A stretch of 64,000 nucleotides of DNA from positions 200,001-264,000 of the forward strand of contig CALNXK010000153.1 of NCBI GenBank assembly GCA_942486035.1. Direction: 5' to 3'. The first letter of the stretch is position 1, and each line of letters opens with the position of its first letter. Positions 1-12,390 of the stretch are shown here, in pieces. The position numbers were made by a program, and so were the translations under genes. The stretch is from Porites lobata. Lineage: Eukaryota > Cnidaria > Anthozoa > Scleractinia > Poritidae. The notes under the pieces are model-generated. The model was given only the letters and a program-made list of their open reading frames with translations, was not told where the DNA came from and made no database searches.

Positions 1-787
1 GCATGATTTTTACCCATTTTAGGCCTCGGGAAGAAAAAAATTCGTTAAAAAAATATTATTCACTCGATCGTACTTAAACCAACGGTTTTGTAACTAAGGC
101 CCATAGGGCTTTATTCTGGCTGAGTTTGAGGCCAGGTCATTTTTTAACTATTTCCACGTCTAGTTGATATTTACGCGGAGCCGCTCTTAATTGTCATTTT
201 GTTTGGAACAACAGCCACACCTCTATGACATCAGCGACAGCAGTAGAGAAAGGAGATGCTTTCGCAAAACACAACACTTACACGTTCAAACTGCTCACAG
301 TTCCATGAATGACGGTACATGGATATAAGCCGCAGCATAAGGGAATATAAAAATAGATACTTTAGAAGTCGAGGGCTTGTTTAGCTAGAACTGAATGTAA
401 TCACTTATTTTTTCTTTCTTTACATGACTAACTTAGACTGAAGGCAAAGCTTTTGGCACGCTAGACAGACCGCTAGGAGGCTCTAGGAACATAAAGCTAC
501 ATGTACACCAAGCAGAATTATGAAAAATTGTTACCTTTGGAACAATTCACTGTTATTTGTTTTTGAAAATTTCATCTTGTTGACCCTGTTTCAGTAGTTC
601 CTGCACGAGGGCATATGACCAGAGACAAAGAATTTGCAATATAATTGCCTTAAAAGGAAAATAAAACAAGCGAAAACAAACAAACAATGAACAGGAACAG
701 AAGATTGACTTTCAAATATTCACTATTTAACTGATGAGCACGTAGCACCGATCTCAGTAATCGCAGAGTTCTGGTTCAGCTCTCATC
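1..787. other. 5' flank of orphan exon 1, non-coding
   Basis: No coding exon is visible. The stretch from about 425 to 725 resembles the sequence just upstream of exon 1 in copy A (4990-5310), including an acttagactgaaggcaaag block and an A-rich segment with repeated aaacaaac. It is therefore duplicated promoter-side sequence. No TATAAAA precedes this exon, unlike copies B, C, E and F. Confidence 0.5.
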
Positions 788-898
788 ATGATTAATTATT
801 TGGCTGCTTTCCTGATTCTCTGTATCTCTGGCGGTTCGCTGGGAACGACCACATCACCTCCGCAGCAAAACGCCGCAAAGTTGAAAGATTTATGTGAG
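788..898 (+). pseudogene. Orphan CTHRC1-like exon 1 (signal peptide exon)
   Basis: An ATG opens a 37-codon exon that ends in TGT GAG followed by a GTAAG donor. The reading MINYLAAFLILC...GGSLGTTTSPP...KLKDLCE is clearly paralogous to exon 1 of copies A to F (hydrophobic signal peptide, Thr/Pro/Gln linker, KLKDLC at the junction). No collagen exon follows before the next exon 1 at 5366, so this is either a remnant of a copy whose exons 2 and 3 were deleted or an alternative first exon for copy A spliced over a 5.1-kb intron. The upstream flank (about 425-725) matches the flank of copy A, so the duplication included promoter-proximal DNA. The exon has no coding lesion. The remnant reading is my preference. 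Confidence 0.75.
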
Positions 899-3800
899 GT
901 AAGAAATTCATAAAGATAAAAAGGAAGACTACGCCGTGAATTAGGTACACTGTACACGCAGAAACCATTTTACTGCTTTCTTATGGCTACATATATTCTT
1001 TACGCTTATTTAAAACTTCCCTAGATATAAAACGCATTCCAGTACATTTAAAAGTCCTGTTTCAACATGATCTTGCATAACTAAAAACCTTAAGTCTTAG
1101 GTCAACTGTTGAGGTGGCTCCCTAGAGTATTTACCAATACAACCCTTGGTGTCTAGCATGCGTTACACACACAGAAGTTTGTCTTTGTGATCGGGGATTT
1201 TGTTTAAGAGATTCACTGCTATGGTCACCCATATAAGAACGCTCATTTATCAAGTTTCATTTTCTAGTTAAAGGTTCGTGCCATGGCAACATCTCATCCT
1301 TGGACACACAGTAGCTAGTTTTATAATTTTTGATCATTTTTCCTTAATATTTCTAATTTTTCTCGGTGAAATGTCTTTCAATCTTTTCCACATTATATTA
1401 ACAATATTGCTGAACATTTCAAAGTGGAAAAAACATGGGGTCGCTAAGGCCGTTTTTCTATTATTCCGTAATTTGTTACTTTTCTTAATAAAAGCAACTC
1501 GCTCTTACAAATTAACAAAAACAAGACAATTCAAATGTAGTAAAACTAGTAAGAAATGAGGCAATTCAAAAAAGAAAAAAAAATGCCCTAAGGGAACGCG
1601 AGAAAAGTCATTGTTATTTTTCCTTTTTTAGAGGAAGAACACGCGTGGTTTGAGGAAATGTGAGAAAATACGCGCTCGAGCCATTACACCAGCATGCGCA
1701 TAATGCACATAGCTAGTCAAAGCATGTGGTTTCTTCGAAAAGTACGAAAGCCCTTCTCAAAGGCGTTCATTAGTATTATTATGGTGTTATCTCGCTATTT
1801 TTAAGAGTAGAAGATAGGGGATTCAATTTTATACCTAACAGTGTATGTTTTTCTTCGAAATACTTGACTATTGTAGCCAGAATTCGAGACGTGGTGGTCA
1901 CTCGTGGTGATCAGGTGATCATCGTAGATAAAGAAGGTGGTTGCGCAAGGATCGCAATAAGTCCTTCATTTCCTAATCTGCTGTACACTTTTTGCAGATC
2001 TTCAATTGCCAGCCCCCTTAGTCTTCTTGATATCTTTTTTAAACTATGCTCTTCAATGCGGACGGCGAAGTTTTTCTTTTGGGAGGGGGGAGGGGGGCGA
2101 GGCGTCTGCAGTAAAAGATGGCATCGATCACAACAGATTACGTCCTCAGCTGCATGCACAAGACTGTAGTTCTGGAATATTGCTTTCGTCAAGGGTCAGT
2201 CTGTGACTCAAATATTATTTTTTGTTGCGCGAAAACATCTTCTTGTGCATCATTGTCTTTGAAGGCCCTTTGAAACAAGAAAAAGTACAAGGATGATTGG
2301 TTCGTCTTTGGAAAGGTTTCATCAGGATTTTGCTTGTAGGAAACCTTTTTCTTAAACGAGGTGATAGACTGCAAAACCAAAAAAACGTTCACTGCCTGTA
2401 ATCTTTCCCTAAAGTCACTATTCCTGCTATTAGCATTTCTTTAATCAAATAAAATATAAGAAAAATGAATTTACCAAGGAGCTCTGCCGCTTAAGACATT
2501 CTTGTTTCTTTAGGACATGGCTCGATCTAGTTTCAGATAAGTGACTTGTAACTCGTATCACATTGTCTGTTCTCATAAATGCTTGACCTTCACTAACCAA
2601 ACTTGGGAGTAATGGGCGTGAAGAAAGTCAATAAAGGTTTTCTCTGGGAATATTTCGAAACTGAGAAGCCATGCTTTGTTTATTTTTGCGTGGACGTCGC
2701 GCGGTTTTTAAAGCTCGCGCCATCAAACTCGTCGCCAGGGCGTTTTCCCTGTCTTTTCGCGCCATACTAATGCTCAGGCTGCGCATTGCCAATTTACTCT
2801 TGGGAGCCACCTTAAGTTTCTCTGATTCCAATAGTTTTCATTCTTTAGCTCATACTGACAATATATATTTCAATTTCTCTTGCTTTTCTAAAAAAAGAAG
2901 AATCCAGTGATCTCTGTCAATTATATATGATACTTCAATACTCTTTGGCGCTGTTTTACTCATTCTCGTTCCCAGAGCTTCAATCCTTTTGGTCCGCGTC
3001 GTCGAAGCTCTGGGAACGAGAATGTCTTTTCACTTTTCTCAGGGGAGGCGAGCATGTAAAAATATATAAAATGTAATATGTGTAAAGCACACGCTTTAGA
3101 AGTATTTTTTGATCATTTGAATTGTTTTTCCATTTAGCTTTTGGAATTATTTGCCTTTAGCTGGAGAAATGGAAGCTGAATATCTTGCATTCTTATAAAA
3201 ATTACACACTTAATTCCTTATGAAACAGCGAGAGTTCGTAAACGTTCAGTAGTCGTATTCTCTCGGTGATTGCAAAAATTGCTCCAATTTTCTTGCAGCA
3301 GATTCTTTATAGCTACCTGTTTTAGGCCAGTTTTTTCTTCGTTTTTCGATCGAGAAAAAGATCGTTCCGACAAATCATAACATGTAAACCAGCCTAAAGC
3401 CCTCTAGTTACAAAAGCAAAGTTTCTTCAACAAGAAAAACTTCCTCCGCAGTAGTTGATTAACTCTTCCCAAGAGCGACCAAAGTCATAATTAAGGGAAA
3501 CTGCTGTGAGAACTAATGAAATTATCACCTGATTGGTAGAGCTTTGATCTACAAATAAATTCTCTTAACCAATTTTTTAAGGAAATGTATGGAGATCAGT
3601 GTGGAGAATTTGTATTTGGCTAAAATTGGGGCTTAAAGGGTCAAAGGAACATGTCACGAGGATATTGCTGTTTTAAATCAATTCTGTGCAGAAGTCATAA
3701 TTACTTAGTGCGATCAAGAGCTTCTTGGTGCCATTTAACCCATACACAAAATGATCCGTTAGAGATATGAAGGAGATTTCAATAAAATTTTTGAGGGAGC

Positions 3801-5365
3801 GATAACCACGATAATAATCTTTTTGGTGATTTTAGCAGGTAGAGCATTATTTAGTTCAACTTGAAACAAATTGGCCCAACTTTTTACATGTTTCAATTCG
3901 TGTCCATGCTTGACCTCTGTTCCAATCGCGTAACGAGAAAGCTGAATAGCCTCTAACATGGTCTCGCAACAAATTTGCAGTAAGTATCCTTTGCAAAAAG
4001 TAGGATCAACGTCTCCTAAAACTTGCTGCAACAAAAATGCTCACAATTAAGACCTAGAATTGTCTTTAAAAAGTGAAAAATGGGAAAAATAAGGTCCTAA
4101 TACAAAAACGTTCTAGCCTAAATTACACTTAATTGAAAATGCGTTTCCATAGTATATTATTATGACTTCCTTTCACTTAGTGTTTCCATAGAAAACTAGA
4201 CCCTAATTAACCCCCCTAAACATGTTTGGTGATGATGAAAGAGGTGTACGTTCTTTTCAGCTGTAGTAGTAAAAGTAGCAAAATAAATACTAAAATATAA
4301 ATAAAACGGGAATATTCAGCTCGAAAGGAAAGGAATGAGGCCTTTGCGAAGGCAGGCAAACGATATCCCTAAATATGATAAATGCAAAATTAGAGGTAAG
4401 TCTTTCCACTGAAATATCACCATATTTCAGCTCTATGCATGCGTACACGAAAGCATTTTTCATTAAAGGCCGGTCTTGCGCTTATTCCACTGGATGTATA
4501 CCATAATATTATAAAATACCCATGTTTACACTTAACATCACCTGGTAAAAAGGAACCACGTTTACAGGTCACAGCTCAAAGTTAGCGGCTCCCTGAACGA
4601 CAAACTGCATAGCAAGAAAAAATGGAAATAAAAGTCATCATCGGTATGAGAAATCAAATTTTTGACGTTGCTTTATCAATCAGAACCTTTCACCGAGCAT
4701 TGTAAAAGAAACTTTCTGCTTAACGTCTTTTGTTAAAAAACACCACGCCTCCTCAACAGCCTGATCACAGCAGTGTTTTATTATTATTATTATTATTATT
4801 TTTTTTTTTTGTCATTTTTTATCTTAGGGGGTCATCTTAAAATAACCACTCAGTTCAGTTTCATGCATGACGTTACGTGCCGGTGTAACTGAGAGAAGGA
4901 AGTTAGACATACAAACACTTGCTAAAGAAATTAAGGAAGTTTTGAGCTGCAGCTAAATGGAAACTCTAATTTTTCTGACCTAACACTGACTAACTTAGAC
5001 TGAAGGCAAAGTTTTTTCATCGCCTAAGAGTTCTTGGAGTGCTGGAGAGGAAAGGAAAGGGCTGCTGTTAGGAACACAAAGCAACAGAAAGCATTAACTA
5101 TATTGCCTTTTTAAAACTTTACTGTCATTAATTTGTGTTGAGAATGTTCATCTTTTGACCCTATTTCAGTTCTCCCTGCACGCGGGCATATAAACAGAAA
5201 GTCACACTTTGCAAAATAATTACCATAAAAGGAAAAGGAAATAAGCAAAACAAAGCAAACAATGAACAGGAACAAAAGATTGACTTTCAAATATTCCGCA
5301 CTATTTATCTGACGCGCACGTAGCACTGATTCCAGCCATTGGAGTGGTCTGGTTCAGCTCGCACG
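899..5365. other. Gene-free stretch between orphan exon 1 and copy A
   Basis: I see no convincing coding exon here. The open frames at 1864-2206, 2628-2910 and 3759-4034 have no recognisable similarity and overlap on both strands. The stretch holds a perfect hairpin at 2961-3024, an ATT-repeat plus T-run near 4779-4812, and a block near 3500-3640 (aatttgtat..ggggcttaaag) that recurs near 25970, 38340 and 59440 as a dispersed repeat. Confidence 0.5.
2961..3024. repeat. Perfect 21-bp inverted repeat (hairpin)
   Basis: The arms 2961-2981 (cattctcgttcccagagctt plus c) and 3004-3024 are exact reverse complements separated by a 22-base loop. This may be a tiny foldback element or the fused ends of a larger inverted-repeat transposon. 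Confidence 0.85.
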
Positions 5366-7081
5366 ATGATTCAGTATTTCGCTGTTTTAATGTTGATTCT
5401 CTATATTCCTGGCGGCTCGCTGAGAACAACCACCTCTCCTCAGCAACAAATCACTGCAAAGTTAAAAGATTTATGTGAGGTAAGAAATATACGAAGATAA
5501 AAAGGAGTACGCCGTGGATTAGGTACGCCCAGCGGACTAAAACATTTATTTTACTACTTTATCATCACCATATATCATTTGCAAATGCATTCCAATTTAT
5601 TTTAAAGTCCTTTTTCAACATGATCTTTCCCAGCAGGAAAAACCTGTTAAGCTTAACTGTTAAGCTTCTTTCATTCCACTTTTTCTTCCACAGCACATAC
5701 CGACAATAGGCCAGTCAATTCCGAGTTCCAAAAACCCTCACTTTTAAAATGAGGCCAAGTACACAACCTTTCTTGTGAAAATGAGTTTAATTTGCTCGAG
5801 AACGAGATCATTTCCATATCAAAGACTGAGCACTTAACTTCGTTTTGATACAGACGCCCGGGGAAACTCGGAAATAGCCTGTTCCCTGCTTTTCCTATCG
5901 TACTAATTGAGGTCATGGTATCTAACGTCCGACTTCAGTTTTCAGTTTTTCTTCGTCTCTACATTTAACTACAAACCATCTTCTTTTTCAGCGGTCTATA
6001 GTGGGTTTCCCGGGCATCCCAGGATCCAGTGGTATCCCGGGAATGCCAGGCGTTCCCGGGCCTCAAGGACTCCAGGGAAGGGACGGTACTAAGGGACAAA
6101 TTGGTGATAAAGGATCACAAGGAATGCCGGGTTTAAGAGGAGACAGAGGGCGAGAAGGGCCTCCTGGGAAGAGTGGATCCCGAGGAATCAAAGGTCAACA
6201 GGGACTTGTGGGGAAGAAAGGAGAGCGAGGGATTGTGGGAAATCAAGGACTAAAAGGAGACAAAGGAGACAAAGGAGAAAGCGCCAAAGCAAGTCAAGCA
6301 AGTATAGTACTACAAACCAACTGGAAACAATGTGTGTGGAAATCAGAAAGCGGTACTAGCAACGGAAAGATTAAGGTTATTAGAATAAGAATCATAACAC
6401 ACTCCAAAGAAAATTCATTCTTTTTAAAATATTTCAAAGAAGAACGTCTCCCCTTGAGCTCTCACTCAAGGTTTGCCAACACATTATACATAACTCAACT
6501 ATTTAGTTACATTTCCCTATTGGATCTTTTTGAACGAAAGAAAGGAAAACCCTAGTGGGCGATAAAATGATTCCTGGCCATATGGATAAGGACGACAAAA
6601 ATTTAAGTTATTACAGAGTTTTTAAAAATTAGAAAGTAATCTTGACTGGAGTTGTTAGTATCAATCGTTACACACGGTTGCTTGCCTTACTACAATATGT
6701 TTGATTTGTTTGATTTCATTCCAGGACTGTGCGTTTAACAAACTGCAGTTTAATTCAGCGCTCAGAGTCTCATTCCAGGGCAACATGAGGGTCTATGGAA
6801 GTTCTAAGTGTAACCGATGGTATTTCAAATTCAATGGATTTGAATGCAGTGGACCAATGACGATTGAGGCTGTTGTTAGCAACTACTGGCCATCTGGGAA
6901 GCCTAATCTGCTGCATCATCGGTCATTTGAGGGGTACTGTGAAAAAATCCCACAAGGAGCAGTCAGGGTGGAATTGTGGGTAGGACAGTGCAATAGCGTA
7001 ACCCTGGGTGATGCTCACACTGGGTATAAATCAGTGTCCCGGATAATGATTGAAGAAGTATCTAGGCCCCAGTCCTCATAA
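5366..7081 (+). CDS. CTHRC1-like: CTHRC1-like secreted collagen-domain protein, copy A (intact, 3 exons)
   Basis: Exons 5366-5479, 5992-6375 and 6725-7081 join in phase 0 to give 284 residues. Exon 1 (38 aa) is a signal peptide with a hydrophobic core (YFAVLMLILYIP) and ends KLKDLCE. Exon 2 holds 31 uninterrupted Gly-X-Y triplets, then a linker with NWKQCVWKS. Exon 3 (118 aa) is the CTHRC1 C-terminal domain: DCAFNKLQ, SALRVSFQGNMRV, CNRWYFKFNG, ECSGPMTIEA, HRSFEGYC, GAVRVELWVG, VSRIMIEEV. In vertebrates, CTHRC1 is a secreted trimer that modulates Wnt/planar-polarity signalling and matrix; a similar extracellular role here is inference. The intron-2 donor is GTTATT, where B and D have GTAAAT and C has GTAATT, so it may be weaker. 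It has the shortest collagen stretch of the array and ends QSS where the others end QS. Intron 1 contains a MITE. Confidence 0.88.
5707..5880. mobile_element. MITE in intron 1 of copy A
   Basis: This segment begins taggccagtcaattccgag and ends ctcggaaatagcct, so the ends are imperfect inverted repeats. It is a reverse-complement copy of the element at 13814-13984. It carries no coding sequence. Confidence 0.7.
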
Positions 7082-8169
7082 GGGGAGTCTTTAACTTTGG
7101 CGCTGTTTCAATTTCCTTAGAATAGCATTTTACAAATATAGACTGTAAAGCGCAAGGTGCCAAAGTATTGTTTTTGTTTATTTCCTTTTTAGCCCTTTGT
7201 GGCTACCTTCGTCCTATTAGATTGTTAATAGTAAACTCCAGGAGCCTCCTGTAAACTCTTATAACAGTATTAAAATTTTGTATAATTATGTAGGCATATT
7301 AGTCTCCTATTCATGTATTTTTTCGCAGCAGTTCTTCGTTCTGTCTCGCAGCGCTTCTCTATGTGTGGAGGCACCTTTGGTGACGACACAATAATCGACT
7401 GAGCGCGTAGGGAATTAGTTCCTGATGCAGCCATTTTGTCTTGTCACGAAACGCTCTTTCCCGTTGCGTGACGAGATTAAAATTGCTATGATGGAGAGCC
7501 ACTGATTGGCAACGCTTTTTAGAGGTGATATGTTGTGGATGCAAAATATATCACTACAGCTTCAGGGGAACCCATTCGCTCTTGGGTTACTATGAATAAA
7601 AAAATAAAAAATGCTAAAGAGGTAATCTTCGCCGTAAAATTATTTTAGAAAATCTTTAATCAAATCGCACCTTAAAGACGATTCCTTTTGTAGCTAACCA
7701 CTTTGAGGCCGAAAACCTCACTAGAAACCTTTATTAAAATCGGATAAGAATTTTGACGATTAAAATCTCACCTAACAAAATTTTTAACAATTAGCTGGAA
7801 AGATAAAAATATGATAATAGGATAACTTTATTACCTCTAGCCTGCGTGGCAAGCGTTCTAAAGGGAAGAAAAGGGAATTTTGGCGCGAAACCGCGCGCGA
7901 GGGATAAGGGAGGAGAGGAACGCTTTCCCCTTCCTCCTTCCTCGCGCGCCCTTCGTGCCTCTCACGCGTCCAAAATCCTCTTTCCCTTCGCTTTGGAACG
8001 CCTGTCACGCAGGCTAGGTTATCTCTCAAACAGTGGGAAAAAAATGGAATGTTTAATTTGCACTCGTAACATTGAGATTCTTGTCAAAACTTCCCATTAC
8101 TTTAATAGCATCTTTGTTACATTTCTTTCATGTCAGTGTAGTCTGCTTTAATGCATGATTGAAGCTTTC
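7082..8169 (+). other. Conserved downstream (probable 3' UTR) region of copy A
   Basis: Sequence after the stop (ctttggcgctgttt..ttccttagaatagcattttacaaatatagactgtaaag) is strongly conserved after copies B, D and E out to a shared AATAAA, so it is part of the duplicated unit and plausibly a long 3' UTR. It contains the MITE at 7839-8015. In copy C the equivalent region is deleted from about 31400. Confidence 0.5.
7839..8015. mobile_element. MITE downstream of copy A
   Basis: The ends agcctgcgtggcaagcgttc and gaacgcctgtcacgcaggct are near-perfect terminal inverted repeats around a GC-rich core (cgcgcgcgaggg). Orthologous copies sit at the same place after B, D and E, so the insertion predates the array. 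Confidence 0.8.
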
Positions 8170-8175
8170 AATAAA
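8170..8175 (+). promoter_or_regulatory. Candidate polyadenylation signal, copy A
   Basis: AATAAA lies in a block (ctttcaataaa.gacaatgtcttac) that is conserved downstream of B, D and E about 1.1-1.2 kb after each stop. Its use is inferred; no transcript data are available here. Confidence 0.4.
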
Positions 8176-9761
8176 GGACAATGTCTTACTTAACAGTATG
8201 TAAAAATCTTGTCTATTATTTGTGTTGCATGTTCTAACAACGAAAATTGAGCGGAGTATGCCCGCACGGTCTCTCGATATCGATCTATCCAATGCAGCTA
8301 TTTGCATACTTTCCTGTTCGAATGCGTTCATGAACAAAGACCTACTAGTTCGCAGGTTTCTTTTCCTTAGAAAATAGGAGGCGGGGGGGGGGGGGGGGAG
8401 AGAACGTCACGATCAATTGGGAACGTTAATCACCCCTGTAGTGCTGTATGGGTATACCCTGGAGAGCAATCCTTTCTACTATATCCAAACCAAAAACACT
8501 TTTCCTCGATGTTTTAACCGGAGGTGAACTAATAAAAGGTTAGAATAGCCAAAAAGCAGTTCACCTCTGATAAAAGAGTACCAATGTATAATAAATGTCG
8601 ACCCTGCACCGACCCATAGGAGCTCCTCTGATTTTATATCTGGGTCGGATGAAACACAAGTAAGATAAATCCGCCTTTGCCCAATAAGGATACCTTATTA
8701 TACGAAATTTACCCTCTATGAAATTAACGCGAATCGTTAAAATTCGCGTTAATTAAAGTCGCGTTCATTTTGTTGAGCTTTAATTTCCGGGGACGTTAAT
8801 TAAGTGCAGCGTTAATTTCCGCGCTCTTAATTTCCAGTATTTTAACCCCAATTTTCGAACTTGTCCAGACATTCTTGACACCTAAAAAACATTAACTACA
8901 AGCTCGCTTTCTTTCCATTCACCCTTTATTTTTCATCTTTCACAAAAGCTAAGGCGAAGCTTTTTTTTGCATGGAAGCGGTGATGAAGGAGTTCAGTGTT
9001 CACTCTTGGCGACTCGAATGCACACTGAGTGTTTCAACCATCATTGAGAAGAAAGGACGCTTATTTTAAACTGTGGATCCTTGTTGTTTCGTAACTACAA
9101 TCTGAATCTTGTTTAAATATATAGAGGCATATTTAAGTCTATGTAATAGCTTTGGGAGCATTTCATCGATGTCGATCATAAAAATCGTTTCACATGTGAG
9201 CTTCATGCGACAGCGAGTTGCTTCGTACAGATCTGAGATTTGTATGTTGCCTGTAGTTTCTTTGATAACATATGCCTGTAAAGCACGTCTTTGTGTGATT
9301 TCTTTTACAATAAAGACATAGTTGCTGCTTCACCGAAAAAAATTTTTCTCTATACTAGTGCACATTTTAATGGCGCAGATGGCAGCCGTAAAACATTTAA
9401 TTTGGAATGAGGAAACGGAATCACGGAACGGAGTACGGAATCCAATAGCAATGACAGAAAAATATTATATAAAAATTCCTTGACACTGAAATGTACAAAA
9501 CATTTCCACTCCAATTTCTGAGACTGTAGATGTTTATCACAAGGATAAACCTGTACAAAAATAATATTTAATGTTCATATTTATGTTTTGCATACAACGT
9601 GCATTTCCTTTACTACCAATGGAAATTGTTCAAAATTGAAATAAATGTAGTGCTTGTTACGAGACTTGTAGTGTTAAAAGGAACCTTTTCTCTTTGTGTA
9701 CATGCAAAATAACAAGTTTAATATGATGGTGCAGCAAGGTCTAAAAGTCACAAGATTGTAG
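8176..9761. other. Gene-free stretch
   Basis: No exon is recognised. It contains a G-run (about 8381-8399) and, at about 8405-8455, a cacgatcaattgggaacgttaatcacc block shared with 31408-31450 after copy C. A segment near 8520-8640 is shared with the regions near 36430-36600 and 57730-57860. Confidence 0.5.
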
Positions 9762-11452
9762 AGGGATATCATTTCCTTACACTCCAATTTGTCGTTAAGC
9801 TTCGAACACAAGGATAACAGCTTTATTTGATGACAAAGCAACCTTCATTGACACAAGTAAGACGCCCATCTTTGAGTGGGAAGTCGCAATTCTATTTATC
9901 CATCTTTGAGTGGACAAAGTAGTGCTTGTGTCAATGATATTTCAAATGTTGCAACGGTCACCAGGAGATATACAAGAAGATTTTTCAGAAATATAATTTC
10001 CTTACACTTCAATTTGTCGTTAATCTTCGAACACAAGGATAACAGCTTTATTCGATGACAAAGCAACCTTCATTGACACAAGTAAGACGCCCATCTTTGA
10101 GTGGGAAGTCGCAATTCTATTTATCCATCTTTGAGTGGACAAAGTAGTGCTTGTGTCAATGATATTTCAAATGTTGCAACGGTCACCAGGAGATATACAA
10201 GAAGATTTTTCAGAAATATAATTTCCTTACACTTCAATTTGTCGTTAATCTTCGAACACAAGGATAACAGCTTTATTCGATGACAAAGCAACCTTCATTG
10301 ACACAAGTAAGACGCCCATCTTTGAGTGGGAAGTCGCAATTCTACTTATCCATCTTTGAGTGGACAAAGTAGTGCTTGTGTCAATGATATTTCAAATGTT
10401 GCAACGGTCACCAGGAGATATACAAGAAGATTTTTCAGAAATATAATTTCCTTACACTTCAATTTGTCGTTAATCTTCGAACACAAGGATAACAGCTTTA
10501 TTCGATGACAAAGCAACCTTCATTGACACAAGTAAGACGCCCATCTTTGAGTGGGAAGTTGCAATTCTATTTATCCATCTTTGAGTGGACAAAGTAGTGC
10601 TTGTGTCAATGATATTTCAAATGTTGCAACGGTCACCAGGAGATATACAAGAAGATTTTTCAGAAATATAATTTCCTTACACTTCAATTTGTCGTTAAGC
10701 TTGGAACACAAGGATAACAGCTTTATTCGATGACAAAGCAACCTTCATTGACACAAGTAAGACGCCCATCTTTGAGTGGGAAGTTGCAATTCTATTTATC
10801 CATGAGTGGACAAAGTAGTGCTTGTGTCAATGATATTTCAAATGTTGCAACAGTCACCAGGATATAGACAAGAATATTATTCAGGAATATAATTTCCTCA
10901 CACTTCAATTTGTTGTTAAGCTTCGAACACAAGGATAACAGCTTTATTCGATGACAAAGCAACCTTCATTGACACAAGTAAGACGCCCATCTTTGAGTGG
11001 GAAGTTGCAATTCTATTTATCCATCTTTGAGTGGACAAAGTAGTGCTTGTGTCAATGATATTTCAAATGTTGCAACAGTCACCAGGAGATAAACAAGAAT
11101 ACTAGTCAGGAATATAATAATTATTTCTTTACACTTCAATTTGTTGTTAAGCTTCGAAAACAAGGATAAAAGCTTTATTCGATGACAAAGCAACCTTAAG
11201 CTAGCTTCATTGACTCAAGTAAGGTGCCCATCTTTAAGTGGGAAGTTGGAATTATTCTATTTATCCTTCTTTGAGTGGACAAAATGGTGCTTGTGTTAAT
11301 GATACTTTCAATTTTTACAAATGCCACAAGGAGATCAACTTGACGATTACACAGTTTTTTTTTTTTTTTTTATATTGTTACACTTTAATTTTGTTTTGTG
11401 CCTCAAGCACTTGGATAACGGCTTTATTCGATGATAAAAGCAACCGTCATTT
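9762..11452. repeat. 225-bp tandem satellite, about 7 units
   Basis: A 225-base unit recurs with spacing exactly 225 at 9876, 10101, 10326 and 10551, then in diverging copies near 10776, 11000 and 11238. The first four units differ by only a few bases; the last ones carry indels, including a T-run near 11354. Each unit contains catctttgagtgg twice, about 32 bases apart. The 60-codon open frames it contains are by-products of the repeat. Homogeneity in the first units with decay at the right edge fits recent array expansion. Confidence 0.93.
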
Positions 11453-12095
11453 TTTAAATATTTTTCATTGTAATGCACTACCAGAAAACTGCCTGATTTT
11501 AAGCTCTCTAGTTTTTTTAGAACCAGGCTGTTATGATACATGTAATACATGTATTATTATTTTGATATAAATATTTGACATTTTTTTGGTCTTTGTAATG
11601 CACTACCAGAAAACTGCCTCATTTTAAGCTCTCTATACGCTGTGCTTTGGCAGTGCCTGGTGGCCCCTGTTGCATTACTGTTGCTCTTAGGCGACAAGGA
11701 AGTCTTAGTTTGTTCAAACACATTCATCCTGGGTACCTGGATCTTTCAGGTTAAGGGCACAAGGCTCTTTCATTTTTTTAAGAACACAACACATGTTTTG
11801 CACGTTTGTATTATGCATACATAATTAATGATTGTTATAGAATGCACTAGGGCCACACCCTACCCCCTTTGACATTTTTAATGTTAACAGTGTCCTTTCC
11901 ATTTATATGCAAGGTTTGATTGTAGTGTAAATTGCTCAGAGTAGAGAGCAAGAACCAAATCTAAAGATTCAAAATAGTTAGGGTGACTATTTTGCCAGAC
12001 TAAACTGTTGCTGAAGAACAAAGTAAATGTTAATTAAATGTTTATCATAGTAGTCATGCCACTGTGACTAAATAAGTGTTTTTGGTGTTAAGAAA
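11453..12095. other. Gene-free stretch with a 40-bp direct repeat
   Basis: The sequence aatgcactaccagaaaactg with its continuation appears at about 11472-11511 and again at 11597-11636. Nothing coding is recognised. Confidence 0.5.
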
Positions 12096-12390
12096 TTGAC
12101 GAATCACACAGACGTGTTGGACAAGGCACAACTTTCTCCAGATGACAAAGCCAAAATAAAGGCTTTATTAGACCTACACAATGCTATCCAATTTATGTCT
12201 TTGGAGGAGAGTGAAGACAATGAAGAGAGGGCCAATGATCCAAAACCCATATGTACATCAGGCCACTATGCTCAGAGAGGTCAAAGCTAAGAAACATCAA
12301 TGCTGTTCTTGACGCCTTTTGTGAGGCTTGCATGTCAAAGAGGCAAAGAAAGAACAGCCGGGAAAATAACCAGAGAGGTTGATAAATACT
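12096..12390 (+). pseudogene. Possible remnant of a transposon-encoded protein
   Basis: An open frame to 12290 reads an acidic segment (MSLEESEDNEE) and continues after a one-base shift near 12262 into a basic segment (KLRNINAVLDAF..SKRQRKNSR) that stops near 12372. An acidic stretch followed by a Lys/Arg-rich tail resembles tails of uncharacterised proteins encoded by cnidarian DNA transposons, but I cannot name the family. The frameshift and the absence of a start or other domains point to a decayed fragment. Confidence 0.25.

Noticed and set aside
2671..2910. 79-codon + strand frame overlapping a minus-strand frame
   Set aside because: No domain, splice context or paralogue; length is within chance for this base composition.
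9876..10733. Four identical 60-residue frames
   Set aside because: They are the 225-bp satellite read in one frame; later units break the frame, so there is no coding constraint.
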